Source of the DNA: an uncultured Bacteroidales bacterium
GTDB taxonomy: Bacteria; Bacteroidota; Bacteroidia; Bacteroidales; WCHB1-69
Reading direction: 5' to 3'
NCBI GenBank assembly: GCA_934699095.1
Contig: CAKUVI010000001.1
Location: 186,001-250,000, forward strand
DNA: 64,000 nt
Shown: positions 44,776 through 54,169 of the stretch, piece by piece
Layout of the letters: every line of letters starts with the position of its first letter
Numbering within the stretch: the first letter of the stretch is position 1
The notes under the pieces: generated by a model
What the model saw: the letters and a program-made list of their open reading frames with translations, nothing else
The model's database searches: none
What the model was told of the DNA's origin: nothing
Translations under genes and position numbers: made by a program

Positions 44776-46248
44776 ATGAAATCTTTAGATACATTACTAA
44801 AGTCTCTTAGAAAATATGAAGTCAAGGGCGACACCTCGAAACAGATAACGGGTGTTGTATTCGATTCACGTGTGGTGAGCGCACAAGAGGACGGCGCAAC
44901 TCAACTTTATGTTGCTCAAAAGGGTACTCAGACCGACGGTCATAAGTATATAGCCGATGTGGTCGCAAAAGGTTGCAAAGCCATTGTATGTGAGGAATAT
45001 CCGGAAATTATGGATGATTCTGTTGCATACGTCAAAGTGGCCGATAGCTCGGTTGCATTGGGTCTTGTGGCAGACTATTTCTTCGACAGACCGAGTCGCA
45101 AGCTGAAATTAGTGGGTATAACCGGCACAAACGGCAAAACCACTACCGTGACGCTGCTTCACAGACTCTTCAACAGAGACGGACATAAGAGCGGCTTGAT
45201 ATCGACCATAGTCAACAAGATAGGAGAGGAGACGATTCCTACCACGCACACTACGCCGGATTCAGTGACTTTGAATGAGCTGCTCCACAAAATGGTTGAA
45301 GCAGGCTGCGACTACTGTTTTATGGAAGTAAGTTCGCATTCTGTATGTCAGCACCGGATTTCAGGGCTCCATTTCACTGGTGCCATATTCAGCAATATCA
45401 CTCACGATCATTTGGATTTCCACAAGACTTTCGCAAACTATATTGCCGCAAAGAAGGCTTTCTTTGACGGTTTGTCGAAAAGTGCTTTTGCCCTAACCAA
45501 TATTGACGATAAGAATGGATTGGTGATGGTGCAAAACACTAAAGCAAAAGTGCATACCTATAGTCTGCGCGCTTCGGCAGATTTTAAGGCAGTGATCATG
45601 AGCAATGAGTTCAGCGGCTTGCAGTTGCGTGTCCAAAATCACGAAGTATTTTTCAGATTATGCGGAAAATTCAACGCATACAATTTGTTGGCTGTTTTCG
45701 GTACTGCTGTTCTGCTTGGGATGCCTGAGGATGAGGCTCTTACGCGAATGAGTGTGCTTGAAAGTGTTGACGGGCGTTTCAAGATTATAAGAACTCCTAA
45801 CGAAGGGTCGGTGATAGTGGATTATGCCCATACGCCTGATGCTCTGGAGAATGTGTTGGTGACCATCCGTGATATTTCAGGCAAAGACGCCGATGTGATA
45901 ACAGTGGTTGGCTGCGGCGGCGACCGTGATGCGCTCAAACGTCCTGAAATGACTGAAATAGCCTGTAAATACAGTAGCAAGGTTGTTCTTACGTCTGATA
46001 ACCCAAGGACTGAAGATCCCAATGCGATTCTTGATGATATGCTGAAAGGTGTTCCTACTAACAAATCTTCCAAAGTCATTGTGATTGAGAATCGTCATGA
46101 GGCAATCAAGACCGCATGCATGTTGTTGCAGAAGGGCAGTGTGCTTCTCATAGCGGGCAAAGGCCACGAAACATATCAGGAAATCAATCATGTGCGCCAT
46201 CATTTTGACGACACAGAGGAAGTGAAAAAAGTGTTCAACATCAAATAG
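44776..46248 (+). CDS. murE: UDP-MurNAc-tripeptide synthetase MurE
   Basis: 490 residues from ATG 44776; the open frame extends 22 codons upstream to a GTG at the ftsI stop, but that stretch has no MurE homology. Adds the third residue to the peptidoglycan stem. The ATP loop GTNGKTTT is near residue 116. The motif DNPR near residue 408 is the signature for meso-diaminopimelate specificity. KGHE lies near 461. Cell wall chemistry is therefore expected to be the mDAP type. Confidence 0.95.
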   Translation: MKSLDTLLKSLRKYEVKGDTSKQITGVVFDSRVVSAQEDGATQLYVAQKGTQTDGHKYIADVVAKGCKAIVCEEYPEIMDDSVAYVKVADSSVALGLVADYFFDRPSRKLKLVGITGTNGKTTTVTLLHRLFNRDGHKSGLISTIVNKIGEETIPTTHTTPDSVTLNELLHKMVEAGCDYCFMEVSSHSVCQHRISGLHFTGAIFSNITHDHLDFHKTFANYIAAKKAFFDGLSKSAFALTNIDDKNGLVMVQNTKAKVHTYSLRASADFKAVIMSNEFSGLQLRVQNHEVFFRLCGKFNAYNLLAVFGTAVLLGMPEDEALTRMSVLESVDGRFKIIRTPNEGSVIVDYAHTPDALENVLVTIRDISGKDADVITVVGCGGDRDALKRPEMTEIACKYSSKVVLTSDNPRTEDPNAILDDMLKGVPTNKSSKVIVIENRHEAIKTACMLLQKGSVLLIAGKGHETYQEINHVRHHFDDTEEVKKVFNIK

Positions 46249-46257
46249 AGTTAAGTT

Positions 46258-47520
46258 ATGTTGTATTATCTTGTAAAATGGTTGAAGAGCATAGGTGTGC
46301 CGGGAACAGGTATTTTCCAGTACATATCTTTCAGATCGGCAGCGGCTTTTGTACTTGCCTTGATAATATCAGTCTTTTTTGGCAAATATTTCATCGGATA
46401 TTTAAGAAGAAAACAGATAGGGGAGAGTGTCAGGAATTTGGGACTTGAGGGGCAGAACGAGAAGGCCGGCACTCCGACTATGGGAGGCATTATTATCATC
46501 GCCGCCATACTGATACCCGCACTACTTTTGTGTGATATGCGGAATATATATGTCCTTCTGATGCTCTTCACCACTGTGTGGCTTGGCTGCTTGGGCTTTA
46601 TGGACGATTATATTAAAGTCTTCAAGAAAAACAAAGACGGTCTTTCGCCAAGAAAAAAGCTTATAGGTCAGATTATTTTGGGTTTGGTTGTGGGGAGTGC
46701 CATGTATTTCCATCCTGATGCTGTCATTTGTGAGAAAACAGACAGGCATACTGTATATTCCACTGCATCAGCTACGGATTTGTTACAGGCTGAAAATCAA
46801 GAAAACACACATACACCAAAACTGTTTGACGAGCCTCATCACTCTTCAAAGACTACAATTCCATTCGTGAAGAATCACGAGTTGGATTACTCATTGCTGA
46901 CTCGGTGGTTGGGCGATGAAACCGGAAAATGGTCGTTTTTGTTGTTCATTCCTATTATCGTCTTTATAATAGCGGCGGTTTCAAACGGTGCCAATCTGAC
47001 GGACGGCTTGGACGGCCTTGCCACAGGCACAACAGCTACAATGGCTGTCGGAATAGCTATTTTGGCTTATGTGTCGGGTAATGTCATCTTCGCTGACTAC
47101 CTCAATATCATGTATATTCCGAATTCGGGCGAGCTTGTGATTTTCATTTCAGCCGTCATCGGTGCATGTTTGGGATTCTATTGGTGGAACTGCTATCCTG
47201 CGCAGGTGTTCATGGGCGATACAGGCAGTCTCACCCTCGGCGGCATCGTGGCTGTGTCGTGCGTGATAATTCGCAAGGAGCTTCTTATCCCAATCCTCTG
47301 TGGCATTTATCTCGCACAGTCAATCTCCGTGATTATGCAGGTTTCGTATTTCAAATATACAAAAAAACGTTACGGTGAGGGCAGGAGAATATTCCTGATG
47401 TCGCCACTTCACCATCACTTCCAGAAGAAAGGACTTCACGAGTCCAAAATAGTGCAGAGATTCATCATCGTGAGCATGCTTTTAGTGGTGATGTCGCTTG
47501 TTACACTTAAGATAAGATAA
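46258..47520 (+). CDS. mraY: Phospho-MurNAc-pentapeptide translocase MraY
   Basis: 420 residues, longer than E. coli MraY (360) because of a soluble insert at about 155-215 (rich in His, Thr and charged residues), common in Bacteroidota. Makes lipid I. Motifs: GTPTMGG, the Asp pair MDDYIKV (about 119), NLTDGLDGLA, FMGDTGSL and the terminal MSPLHHHFQKKG. About ten membrane helices. Starts 10 bases after murE. Confidence 0.95.
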   Translation: MLYYLVKWLKSIGVPGTGIFQYISFRSAAAFVLALIISVFFGKYFIGYLRRKQIGESVRNLGLEGQNEKAGTPTMGGIIIIAAILIPALLLCDMRNIYVLLMLFTTVWLGCLGFMDDYIKVFKKNKDGLSPRKKLIGQIILGLVVGSAMYFHPDAVICEKTDRHTVYSTASATDLLQAENQENTHTPKLFDEPHHSSKTTIPFVKNHELDYSLLTRWLGDETGKWSFLLFIPIIVFIIAAVSNGANLTDGLDGLATGTTATMAVGIAILAYVSGNVIFADYLNIMYIPNSGELVIFISAVIGACLGFYWWNCYPAQVFMGDTGSLTLGGIVAVSCVIIRKELLIPILCGIYLAQSISVIMQVSYFKYTKKRYGEGRRIFLMSPLHHHFQKKGLHESKIVQRFIIVSMLLVVMSLVTLKIR

Positions 47521-47557
47521 ACCAAAACCAATCAATAACCTCAAAACCAAAACCATT

Positions 47558-48115
47558 ATGCCTACAAAAAAAACCAACAGTTTCAGATTATTCGAGCAAG
47601 AGAAGGAGACCACAGGTCCACGCGTCGGTACTTTGTCGGAATCGCTTATTCGTCTTCGTCAAAAGAACATAGCAGAATCATTGTCTGATTTCGAGGGCAG
47701 CGCGCACAAATTGGAGGTGGTAAAGAATTTTTCAGGAGTCACTTTCATTGATGACGCCCGCTCAACAAACGCAAATGCAGTCTGGTATTCGTTGCAGACA
47801 ATGAACAGACCGACTGTCTGGATAACAAATATCGACAACCCGGAGATCCTGACAAAAGACATCATGGATGAGGTCTCCAAAAAAGTGAAGGGCGTTGTGC
47901 TGCAAGGCGTTTACAATTTGGATGTGTTTCAGAAGCTGGCATCAGCCGACATCCCTGTGGTGATGCAGATGAGCATGGACGATGCCGTGAACTATGCTTT
48001 CTACTCTTGCCAGAAAGATGACGTGGTGCTCTATGCCCCTGGAATCCATGGCACTGGAAATATTACTTACAGAGAACGCGGCAACCGATTCAAAGCTGCC
48101 GTTGCACAATTATAA
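47558..48115 (+). CDS. Stand-alone MurD C-terminal-domain protein in the murD position
   Basis: 185 residues. It matches only the last domain of UDP-MurNAc-L-Ala:D-Glu ligase: FEGSAHKLEVVKNFSGVTF (about 45-63), DDARSTNANAVWYSLQTM (65-82; MurD usually NDSKATN..A..AL), VKGVVLQGVYN, DDAVNYAFYSCQKDDVVLYAPG, and RERGNRFKAAV. The UDP-binding and ATP-binding domains are absent, and upstream to mraY there is no room or remnant for them. The MurD substrate-binding segment (normally P.C.S.D.F..F..RG) reads PGIHGTGNITYRERG, so its Ser is gone. A ligase is impossible with this alone. The frame is intact, with an ATG and near-normal codon use, so it is likely expressed. Role unknown: perhaps a scaffold or regulator, or half of a split enzyme. 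Confidence 0.8.
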   Translation: MPTKKTNSFRLFEQEKETTGPRVGTLSESLIRLRQKNIAESLSDFEGSAHKLEVVKNFSGVTFIDDARSTNANAVWYSLQTMNRPTVWITNIDNPEILTKDIMDEVSKKVKGVVLQGVYNLDVFQKLASADIPVVMQMSMDDAVNYAFYSCQKDDVVLYAPGIHGTGNITYRERGNRFKAAVAQL

Positions 48116-48124
48116 TTGTGAATT

Positions 48125-49315
48125 ATGTCTGCCGAATTGGAACCTGAAGCTAAAAGAATCAGATACACCTCAGACAAGGTGATCCCGATCGTGGTGCTTT
48201 TCCTAACAGGTCTGTCAATCCTGATGGTTTACAGCATGCGGGGCGAGGTGGTGCTGCAACATATAAAACACATCTTGTTCGCATACGCCGGAATGATATT
48301 GTTCTATATCGTTGATCATAGAACCATTGGGCGTTTCGCACCGGCAATACTTCTTTTCGCCGCCATCCTGTTGTTCTTTACATTCAGTTCACAGGTCGTC
48401 AGGGGTATCTCGTTTTTCGGAAAAGAGGTTCAGACTTTTTATATCATAGGATTCTGCCTGATTTTGTATATGTCATACTCCATAGGCAAAAAATACAAGC
48501 ATAAAGAGAAAGAATACAGGCAGACTATCAGCGGCGGGCAGGATTTTAAATTCGAATTGGAAAATAGGTCTGCATGGGGCCTGTATGCCGTTCTATGTGG
48601 CTTTTGTTTGGGTATTGCAACCCTCAATATGTCCACTGCTATCATTCTGTTTATCACAGGAATAGCCATCTTGTATGTTGGCGGAACCCGAGCAAGGACG
48701 GTGCTGAGAATGGTGGAAATAGTGGTCGCTATTTTAGTTTTGGTTGTCTTGCTTGTGGCCAATATGAGTGACGAGCGTAAACTTAAGATGGGTCGTATGG
48801 CTACTTTCATCAACCGTTGGGAATATTACATAACAAACGATAACACTGATGGCTATGGTGATCAGATGATTTTGGCAAGAACAGCTATTGCCCGTTCTGG
48901 ACTTCATCCGGCCGGACCAGGGAAGGGTGTTATTAAAAATCGCCTTCCTGAAAAGGAAACAGACTATGCTTTCGCATCGATGTTCGAGGAGACAGGATTG
49001 ATAGTCGGGTTGATGATAGTGTTCAGTTACCTGATTATCTTTTACAGGGCGTGGAATATCGCGAAGAACGCCAAAGGACAGTACGGGAGGTTGCTTGCTT
49101 TCGGCATTGGTTTTTGGTTCACCACCCAGGCGTTCATCCATATAGCAGTGAACTGCGAGCTCATTCCGGCTACAGGCCAGACACTGCCGTTTATCAGTAG
49201 CGGCGGCTCGTCTTTGGCAGTCTCTGGTTGCGCTATCGGCATACTTCTCAATATTGCTAAAGTCTCAAACCGCGAGGATAGTAAAGAGAAACCTATTGAA
49301 ATTTTGCGTGATTGA
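48125..49315 (+). CDS. ftsW: Lipid II polymerase FtsW (SEDS family)
   Basis: 396 residues with about ten membrane helices. SEDS glycosyltransferase that polymerises lipid II at the septum with FtsI. Conserved segments: LNMSTAIILFITGIAILYVGG, the periplasmic-loop region ARTAIARSGLHPAGPGKGV, KNRLPEKETDYAFASMFEE, and the C-terminal PFISSGGSSLAVSG. Begins 9 bases after the MurD-like gene. The usual next genes murG, murC, ftsQ, ftsA and ftsZ do not follow. Confidence 0.94.
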   Translation: MSAELEPEAKRIRYTSDKVIPIVVLFLTGLSILMVYSMRGEVVLQHIKHILFAYAGMILFYIVDHRTIGRFAPAILLFAAILLFFTFSSQVVRGISFFGKEVQTFYIIGFCLILYMSYSIGKKYKHKEKEYRQTISGGQDFKFELENRSAWGLYAVLCGFCLGIATLNMSTAIILFITGIAILYVGGTRARTVLRMVEIVVAILVLVVLLVANMSDERKLKMGRMATFINRWEYYITNDNTDGYGDQMILARTAIARSGLHPAGPGKGVIKNRLPEKETDYAFASMFEETGLIVGLMIVFSYLIIFYRAWNIAKNAKGQYGRLLAFGIGFWFTTQAFIHIAVNCELIPATGQTLPFISSGGSSLAVSGCAIGILLNIAKVSNREDSKEKPIEILRD

Positions 49316-49343
49316 TGACAATGAACCATTAATTCGATATTAG

Positions 49344-51293
49344 ATGATTCAGATAAACAAGCTTTCGGTAAACTTCACAGGTGATTTCCTGTTTCGTGAC
49401 ATCTCCTTTGTGGCTGGCGACAAGGACAGAATAGGCCTTGTAGGGCACAATGGGGCGGGTAAATCAACACTCCTGAAGATTATCAACAGAGAGATAGAAC
49501 CCGCCTCGGGCACAATTGTGATAACTTCCGGATATAGAATAGGTTATTTGCCTCAGGAACTTGCCGGCAATTCTAAATTAACCGTCTGGGAAGAGGCAAT
49601 ATCCGCTTTCAAAGAACTGAAGTCGGTTGAGAATGAAATAAATCGACTTACTGATGAATTATCGGAAAGAACTGATTATCAGTCGGATGACTATTCGTCT
49701 CTAACCCAAAGGTTGTCAGATTTGAACGATCGTTATAACAACTTGGGCGGAACTACTATGGAAGCCGACACAGAAAAGGTGTTGCTTGGCATGGGTTTCC
49801 TGCGTGAGGAGTTCCATAAAAAAATGTCTGACTTTAGCAATGGATGGCAGATGCGTGTGTGTCTGGCCAAAATTTTGCTTCAAAAACCTGAGATTATCCT
49901 TTTGGACGAGCCGACAAACCATCTTGATATTGAATCAATACAGTGGTTGGAAGATTACCTTGCCAATTACGCAGGTTGTGTTATCCTGGTTTCTCACGAC
50001 CGAGCTTTCCTCGACCGTGTCACGAATCGCACTGTGGAGATTACACTCGGCAGTATCCAAGACTATAAATGCAGTTATTCACAATATGTGGAGCAACGTT
50101 TAGAAAGAATTGAGAATCAGCAGTCTGCATATGCTAACCAGCAAAAGGAAATAGCCAGGATAGAGCGTTTTATCGAACGTTTCAGGTATAAAGCTACAAA
50201 ATCGGCGCAGGTTCAGAGCAGAATCAAGATGTTGGAGAAGATGGACAGGGTTGAGGTTGACAATTACGATAATTCCGCCATTGCTTTCAAGTTTCCACCG
50301 GCGCCCCATTCCGGTTTGGTGGTCGTTGAGACCGAGAACTTGGCTGTTGGCTATGACACAAAGCCGCGCGTTCTTGAAAATGTTGATTTCCGTCTTGAAC
50401 GTGGCGAGAGGGTGGCCTTCGTGGGCAGAAACGGCGAGGGCAAATCCACCATGGTGAAGGCAATCGTGGGAGCGCTTCAACCTGAAAGCGGGACGATAAA
50501 ACTTGGCCATAATGTGGTTTCCGGCTATTATGCTCAGAATCAGGCACAGCTCCTCAACCCGGAAAAGACTGTTTTTGAGACAATTGATGATGTTGCAGTA
50601 GGTGAAATCCGTCCGAAGATCCGAACTATTTTGGGTAGTTTCCTTTTTGATACAGAGGATACGGAAAAGAAGGTGAAGGTGCTATCTGGAGGTGAGAAAG
50701 CACGTCTTGCCATTGCCAAGTTGCTCCTATCCCCGTTCAACCTATTGATTCTCGACGAGCCGACAAACCATCTTGACATGCCATCCAAGGATGTGCTCAA
50801 AAATGCTCTCCTTCAGTATGAAGGAAGTCTTATTTTGGTTTCTCACGATCGTGATTTCCTACAAGGACTCACTTCGAAAGTGTATGAATTCAAAAATCAC
50901 AAGATGAACGCCTTCACGGGCGATGTTTATGATTTCCTTGCGCAGAGAAAAATCGATTCTTTGAATGTCTTGTCAAGTCGTGCGGTTGGAAATGACGAAC
51001 GCAAACAGCTTGTTATGACTGACAGTCGCGATTCACAACGTTCCAATAAGGAGCTGTGGGAGGAGCGCAAGCAACGCGAAGCCGAAGACAGGAAAAAGAA
51101 AAACAAGCTCAAAAAAATCGAGGAGGAGTTGTCGGCACTTCAACAAAAACTATCTTTATTGGAGGAACAATTGGCTGATCCTGAACACAATGCAGCGGCA
51201 ATTGCCTCTGGTGAACTCTATCAGGATTACGAATCCGTCAAAAATCAAATAGACGAGAAGGAAATGGAGTGGTTGGAGTTGAGTGGTGAATAA
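49344..51293 (+). CDS. ABC-F family ATPase (ribosome-associated, Uup/Etta-like)
   Basis: 649 residues with two nucleotide-binding domains and no membrane part. Walker A copies GHNGAGKST (about 34) and GRNGEGKST (about 361); signatures FSNGWQMRV and LSGGEKARLA; both Walker B motifs end LDEPTNHLD. The inter-domain linker (about 245-310, rich in Arg/Lys/Gln) and the C-terminal coiled coil (about 560-649) are typical of Uup-like factors. ABC-F proteins act on ribosomes to resolve stalled translation. It ends 3 bases from the convergent TonB-dependent receptor gene. Confidence 0.92.
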   Translation: MIQINKLSVNFTGDFLFRDISFVAGDKDRIGLVGHNGAGKSTLLKIINREIEPASGTIVITSGYRIGYLPQELAGNSKLTVWEEAISAFKELKSVENEINRLTDELSERTDYQSDDYSSLTQRLSDLNDRYNNLGGTTMEADTEKVLLGMGFLREEFHKKMSDFSNGWQMRVCLAKILLQKPEIILLDEPTNHLDIESIQWLEDYLANYAGCVILVSHDRAFLDRVTNRTVEITLGSIQDYKCSYSQYVEQRLERIENQQSAYANQQKEIARIERFIERFRYKATKSAQVQSRIKMLEKMDRVEVDNYDNSAIAFKFPPAPHSGLVVVETENLAVGYDTKPRVLENVDFRLERGERVAFVGRNGEGKSTMVKAIVGALQPESGTIKLGHNVVSGYYAQNQAQLLNPEKTVFETIDDVAVGEIRPKIRTILGSFLFDTEDTEKKVKVLSGGEKARLAIAKLLLSPFNLLILDEPTNHLDMPSKDVLKNALLQYEGSLILVSHDRDFLQGLTSKVYEFKNHKMNAFTGDVYDFLAQRKIDSLNVLSSRAVGNDERKQLVMTDSRDSQRSNKELWEERKQREAEDRKKKNKLKKIEEELSALQQKLSLLEEQLADPEHNAAAIASGELYQDYESVKNQIDEKEMEWLELSGE

Positions 51294-51296
51294 GAT

Positions 51297-53777
51297 TTAG
51301 AACTCCACCATCAATTTCACATTTATAAGTCTTCCTGTAAGATATGTAGGGATCGGACGTTGGATGTTGTGAATGTCGTTGATCCACATATAAGATGATA
51401 CATTGTTGATACCTAACAAGTTGAATACTTCCACATAGACACCTGCGTTTTTTATTTCGCGCAGGAATTTGGATTTGTGCCTCATGCGGTCGCGGCTCTG
51501 TTCCAAGAACATGAATGACAATCCCAAATCCACGCGACGGTACCATGTTGTGCGGAAAACGCGCATTGCGGGTTCAGCTTTAGGAGGCCCATAGGGTGTT
51601 CCGCTTGAGAACACGAAGTTGAGATGGACGCGGAATTGCGGGAAGGAAGGAATGTGGTCTTGGAAAAAGAGGTTGAAAGCCACGCGTTGGTCGGTGGGGC
51701 GGGGGATGTAGCCCACTTCGTAGGTGTTCCCGTCTTTGTCGGTGCGATAGTCGCCATAGACATCCTCCATTGTTTTCATCAGCGATACTGAGAACCAAGA
51801 TTCGAGGCCGCGCACAAACTCGCCGCTGATCCTCATGTCAATGCCGGTGGCGAACCCCTTGGCATTGTTTTCACCACTATAGATAATCTGAACGTTGTTG
51901 ACATTATAGGTTATCAGGCGGTCAAGATATTTGTAATATGCCTCGGCTGTGAATTTGAAAGGCCTACGCCACAACTTGAAGTTGTATTCAGAGGCGGCAA
52001 CTACTTGGAAAGAGCGTTGAGACCTTATGTCGGGGTTGAGGGTGCCGTCGAGGTAGCGCATTTCCCTATAAAAGGCCGGTTGGTAGTATAGGCCTGTGCG
52101 CAGGCTGAATGTCCAGTCGTGGCGCCAACGAGGCTTGTATATGAAGGCTATGCGCGGCGATACAGTGAACTCTTTAAGATTGTATGTCCAATAATGAAAC
52201 CTCAGTCCAGCCGTGAGGGAGAATCGGTTGAGGCTGTCGCCGTCGATTTTCCATGTGTCTTGAACAAATCCTGTGAAACGCCAGGTGTTGAGAGTGTTGA
52301 TAGAGCTCAGGTAGTTATTGTCGCCGAAGACCAAGTCGCGGGCGTCACTGCCAATCACAACGATCTCCCCTGGTGTGGTCGGCACCTGTGGCAGTGTGTG
52401 CCCAGAGGAGTCAATCATAATCCACTCTTTGATGCGGTCGTTGATGTGTTCGTTTTGAGCTTTCACGCCCCACTCGAGAGTGTTGTGGGCGGGCAGAATA
52501 TGCAAACCTTGCAGGTCGATGGCGGAAACCACCGAAGAGAGTTTGTTGCGGGCGTGCTCGAGGTAAGAGCCGTAGCCGAGCAAATCGCCTTCCTGAACCT
52601 CGTTTGGACCGGTGAGTATTAGTTCGTGAAGCCAATATTGGGCCAAAATGTCGTAGGTTTCGTTCTCATTGGCATAATAGGATGAAACGATCGCCTTAAA
52701 AGTGTTTTTCTCGCTGGGCTTATAGGTGAATGTGAGGCCGCCGAGATAGCTGCGGTATCGGTCAACCTCCTGGCCTTCATAATAGACTCTCAGATTTGTG
52801 GACTCCTCGATGGTGCCGGTGTTTTTCGAGACACTGTCGGGTATGAACTTGTAGCTGTTGACCGACACATTGCCGAGAAGACTGATGCTGAATTTACGTG
52901 TAACTTTCCAGTTCAGGAGTATTTGAGTGTCGAAGAAGTTGGGCTTGTAGTTGCCGGATGTCTCCAATGATTTCAGGAGGTAGCTGTTGGCTTTGTAGCG
53001 AATGCCGACAAGATACGAGAACGAACTGTCAACAACTCCCTCCACATGGGCGTTTGCACCTAAAAGACTGGCCGACAGTGAGCCTCCGAAACGGGTGGGC
53101 TCCTTGTATTGAACGTCTAATACGGACGACATCTTGTCGCCATATTTGGCATCGAAGCCGCCCGCCGAAAACATGACATTGCCGGTGAGGTCGCTGTTTA
53201 TGAAGCCCATGCCCTCTTGCTGAGCACTCCTCACAAGGAATGGGCGGTATATCTGAATGCCGTTGACGAAAATAAGGTTCTCGTCGAAATTGCCGCCGCG
53301 CACGTTGTACTGCGAGCTCATCTCGTTGGAAGACGATGCGCCGGGCAGCATCTTGACCAATGACTCCATTCCGCCCGACGGCGATGGCAACTGGAAGGTG
53401 AGCTTTGGGTTGACCTGTATGTATCCGCTTTTGCTCTCTGAAACAATGTTGACGGTCTCCAAACGCTCACCAACCGTCCTTAAAACTATTACTATTGTCT
53501 CTGAACTCTTGTGGCTTGAGGGAATGCTTACTATTGTGTCATGGTGACTTAGGTGCTGTACGAAGAGCTTGAGCTCGCGGTTTTGTGGCACGGAGAGGGC
53601 GAACTGCCCGTGCTCGTTTGTCATGGTCTGCAGGTCGGCATCCGTCATCCGCACCACTGCATTCTCTATGGGATAGTTCTCGGTGTCTTGCACTATGCCG
53701 CGCAAAACCTTGCCCTGCCCGAAGACTACGCTCGCGCAGAGTAACAACAGTGTCGTTATGTTGAACTTCCTTGACAT
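51297..53777 (-). CDS. TonB-dependent outer membrane receptor with carboxypeptidase-like N-domain
   Basis: 826 residues from ATG 53777; the open frame starts three codons earlier at a GTG. Signal peptide (TTLLLLCASVVFG, cleavage near GQG). Residues 25-105 form a CarboxypepD_reg-like domain (LRGIVQDTENYPIENAVVRM). The plug domain follows at about 130-235 (GGMESLVKMLPGASSSNEMS, VRGGNFDENLIFVNG), then a beta barrel ending with aromatic strands and the final VKLMVEF. There is no SusD-like partner, so it is not a SusCD polysaccharide system; it could import a metal chelate, a vitamin or a peptide. The substrate is unknown. Confidence 0.88.
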   Translation of the reverse strand: MSRKFNITTLLLLCASVVFGQGKVLRGIVQDTENYPIENAVVRMTDADLQTMTNEHGQFALSVPQNRELKLFVQHLSHHDTIVSIPSSHKSSETIVIVLRTVGERLETVNIVSESKSGYIQVNPKLTFQLPSPSGGMESLVKMLPGASSSNEMSSQYNVRGGNFDENLIFVNGIQIYRPFLVRSAQQEGMGFINSDLTGNVMFSAGGFDAKYGDKMSSVLDVQYKEPTRFGGSLSASLLGANAHVEGVVDSSFSYLVGIRYKANSYLLKSLETSGNYKPNFFDTQILLNWKVTRKFSISLLGNVSVNSYKFIPDSVSKNTGTIEESTNLRVYYEGQEVDRYRSYLGGLTFTYKPSEKNTFKAIVSSYYANENETYDILAQYWLHELILTGPNEVQEGDLLGYGSYLEHARNKLSSVVSAIDLQGLHILPAHNTLEWGVKAQNEHINDRIKEWIMIDSSGHTLPQVPTTPGEIVVIGSDARDLVFGDNNYLSSINTLNTWRFTGFVQDTWKIDGDSLNRFSLTAGLRFHYWTYNLKEFTVSPRIAFIYKPRWRHDWTFSLRTGLYYQPAFYREMRYLDGTLNPDIRSQRSFQVVAASEYNFKLWRRPFKFTAEAYYKYLDRLITYNVNNVQIIYSGENNAKGFATGIDMRISGEFVRGLESWFSVSLMKTMEDVYGDYRTDKDGNTYEVGYIPRPTDQRVAFNLFFQDHIPSFPQFRVHLNFVFSSGTPYGPPKAEPAMRVFRTTWYRRVDLGLSFMFLEQSRDRMRHKSKFLREIKNAGVYVEVFNLLGINNVSSYMWINDIHNIQRPIPTYLTGRLINVKLMVEF

Positions 53778-53824
53778 AAAGAACACTAAATATACGCTAA
53801 AATCTATTATTTATTGTATGAACA

Positions 53825-53860
53825 TAAAAAAAACTGCCGTATATACTACAGCAGTTTCTT
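53825..53860 (-). terminator. rpmB terminator
   Basis: On the minus strand AAACTGC (53857-53851) pairs with GCAGTTT (53837-53831), followed by a T-run, about 25 bases past the rpmB stop. It isolates rpmB from the receptor gene. Confidence 0.8.
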
Positions 53861-53880
53861 TCTCTTTGGCGCAATACATA

Positions 53881-54114
53881 TTATAATACGCCTTTTTCAC
53901 TTGCTTCAACCAAACATTGGTAAATACCTTTTTTGTTGATATTGCGCATACCATGTGCTGAAACCTTCAAATAGATCCACTCATCTAATTCAGGAACATA
54001 GTATTTTTTTGTATGCAAGTTTGGTTTGAATTTTCTCTTAGTTTTGATGTTTGAGTGTGAAACATTGTTTCCCACCAAAGCTTTCTTTCCGGTGATTTGG
54101 CAAACTCTTGACAT
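53881..54114 (-). CDS. rpmB: 50S ribosomal protein L28
   Basis: 77 residues, normal bL28 length. The opening MSRVCQITGKKALVGNNVSH and the KRKFKPNLHTKKYYV segment are diagnostic. In most Bacteroidales rpmB is followed by rpmG (L33) and a small DUF4295 gene; here a terminator follows at once and neither is present. It has its own -7 box at 54162-54169 (minus). Confidence 0.95.
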   Translation of the reverse strand: MSRVCQITGKKALVGNNVSHSNIKTKRKFKPNLHTKKYYVPELDEWIYLKVSAHGMRNINKKGIYQCLVEASEKGVL

Positions 54115-54161
54115 GATATCTTCTTTTTATTGTTATTACTCTTTTAAAATTTTTCGGACGG

Positions 54162-54169
54162 CAAAAATA
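54162..54169 (-). promoter_or_regulatory. -7 box for rpmB
   Basis: Reverse-strand TATTTTTG, 48 bases before the rpmB ATG. Confidence 0.6.

Noticed and set aside
51297..53777. SusC-type polysaccharide utilisation locus
   Set aside because: The receptor lacks a neighbouring SusD, glycoside hydrolases or a regulator, so it is called only as a TonB-dependent receptor.
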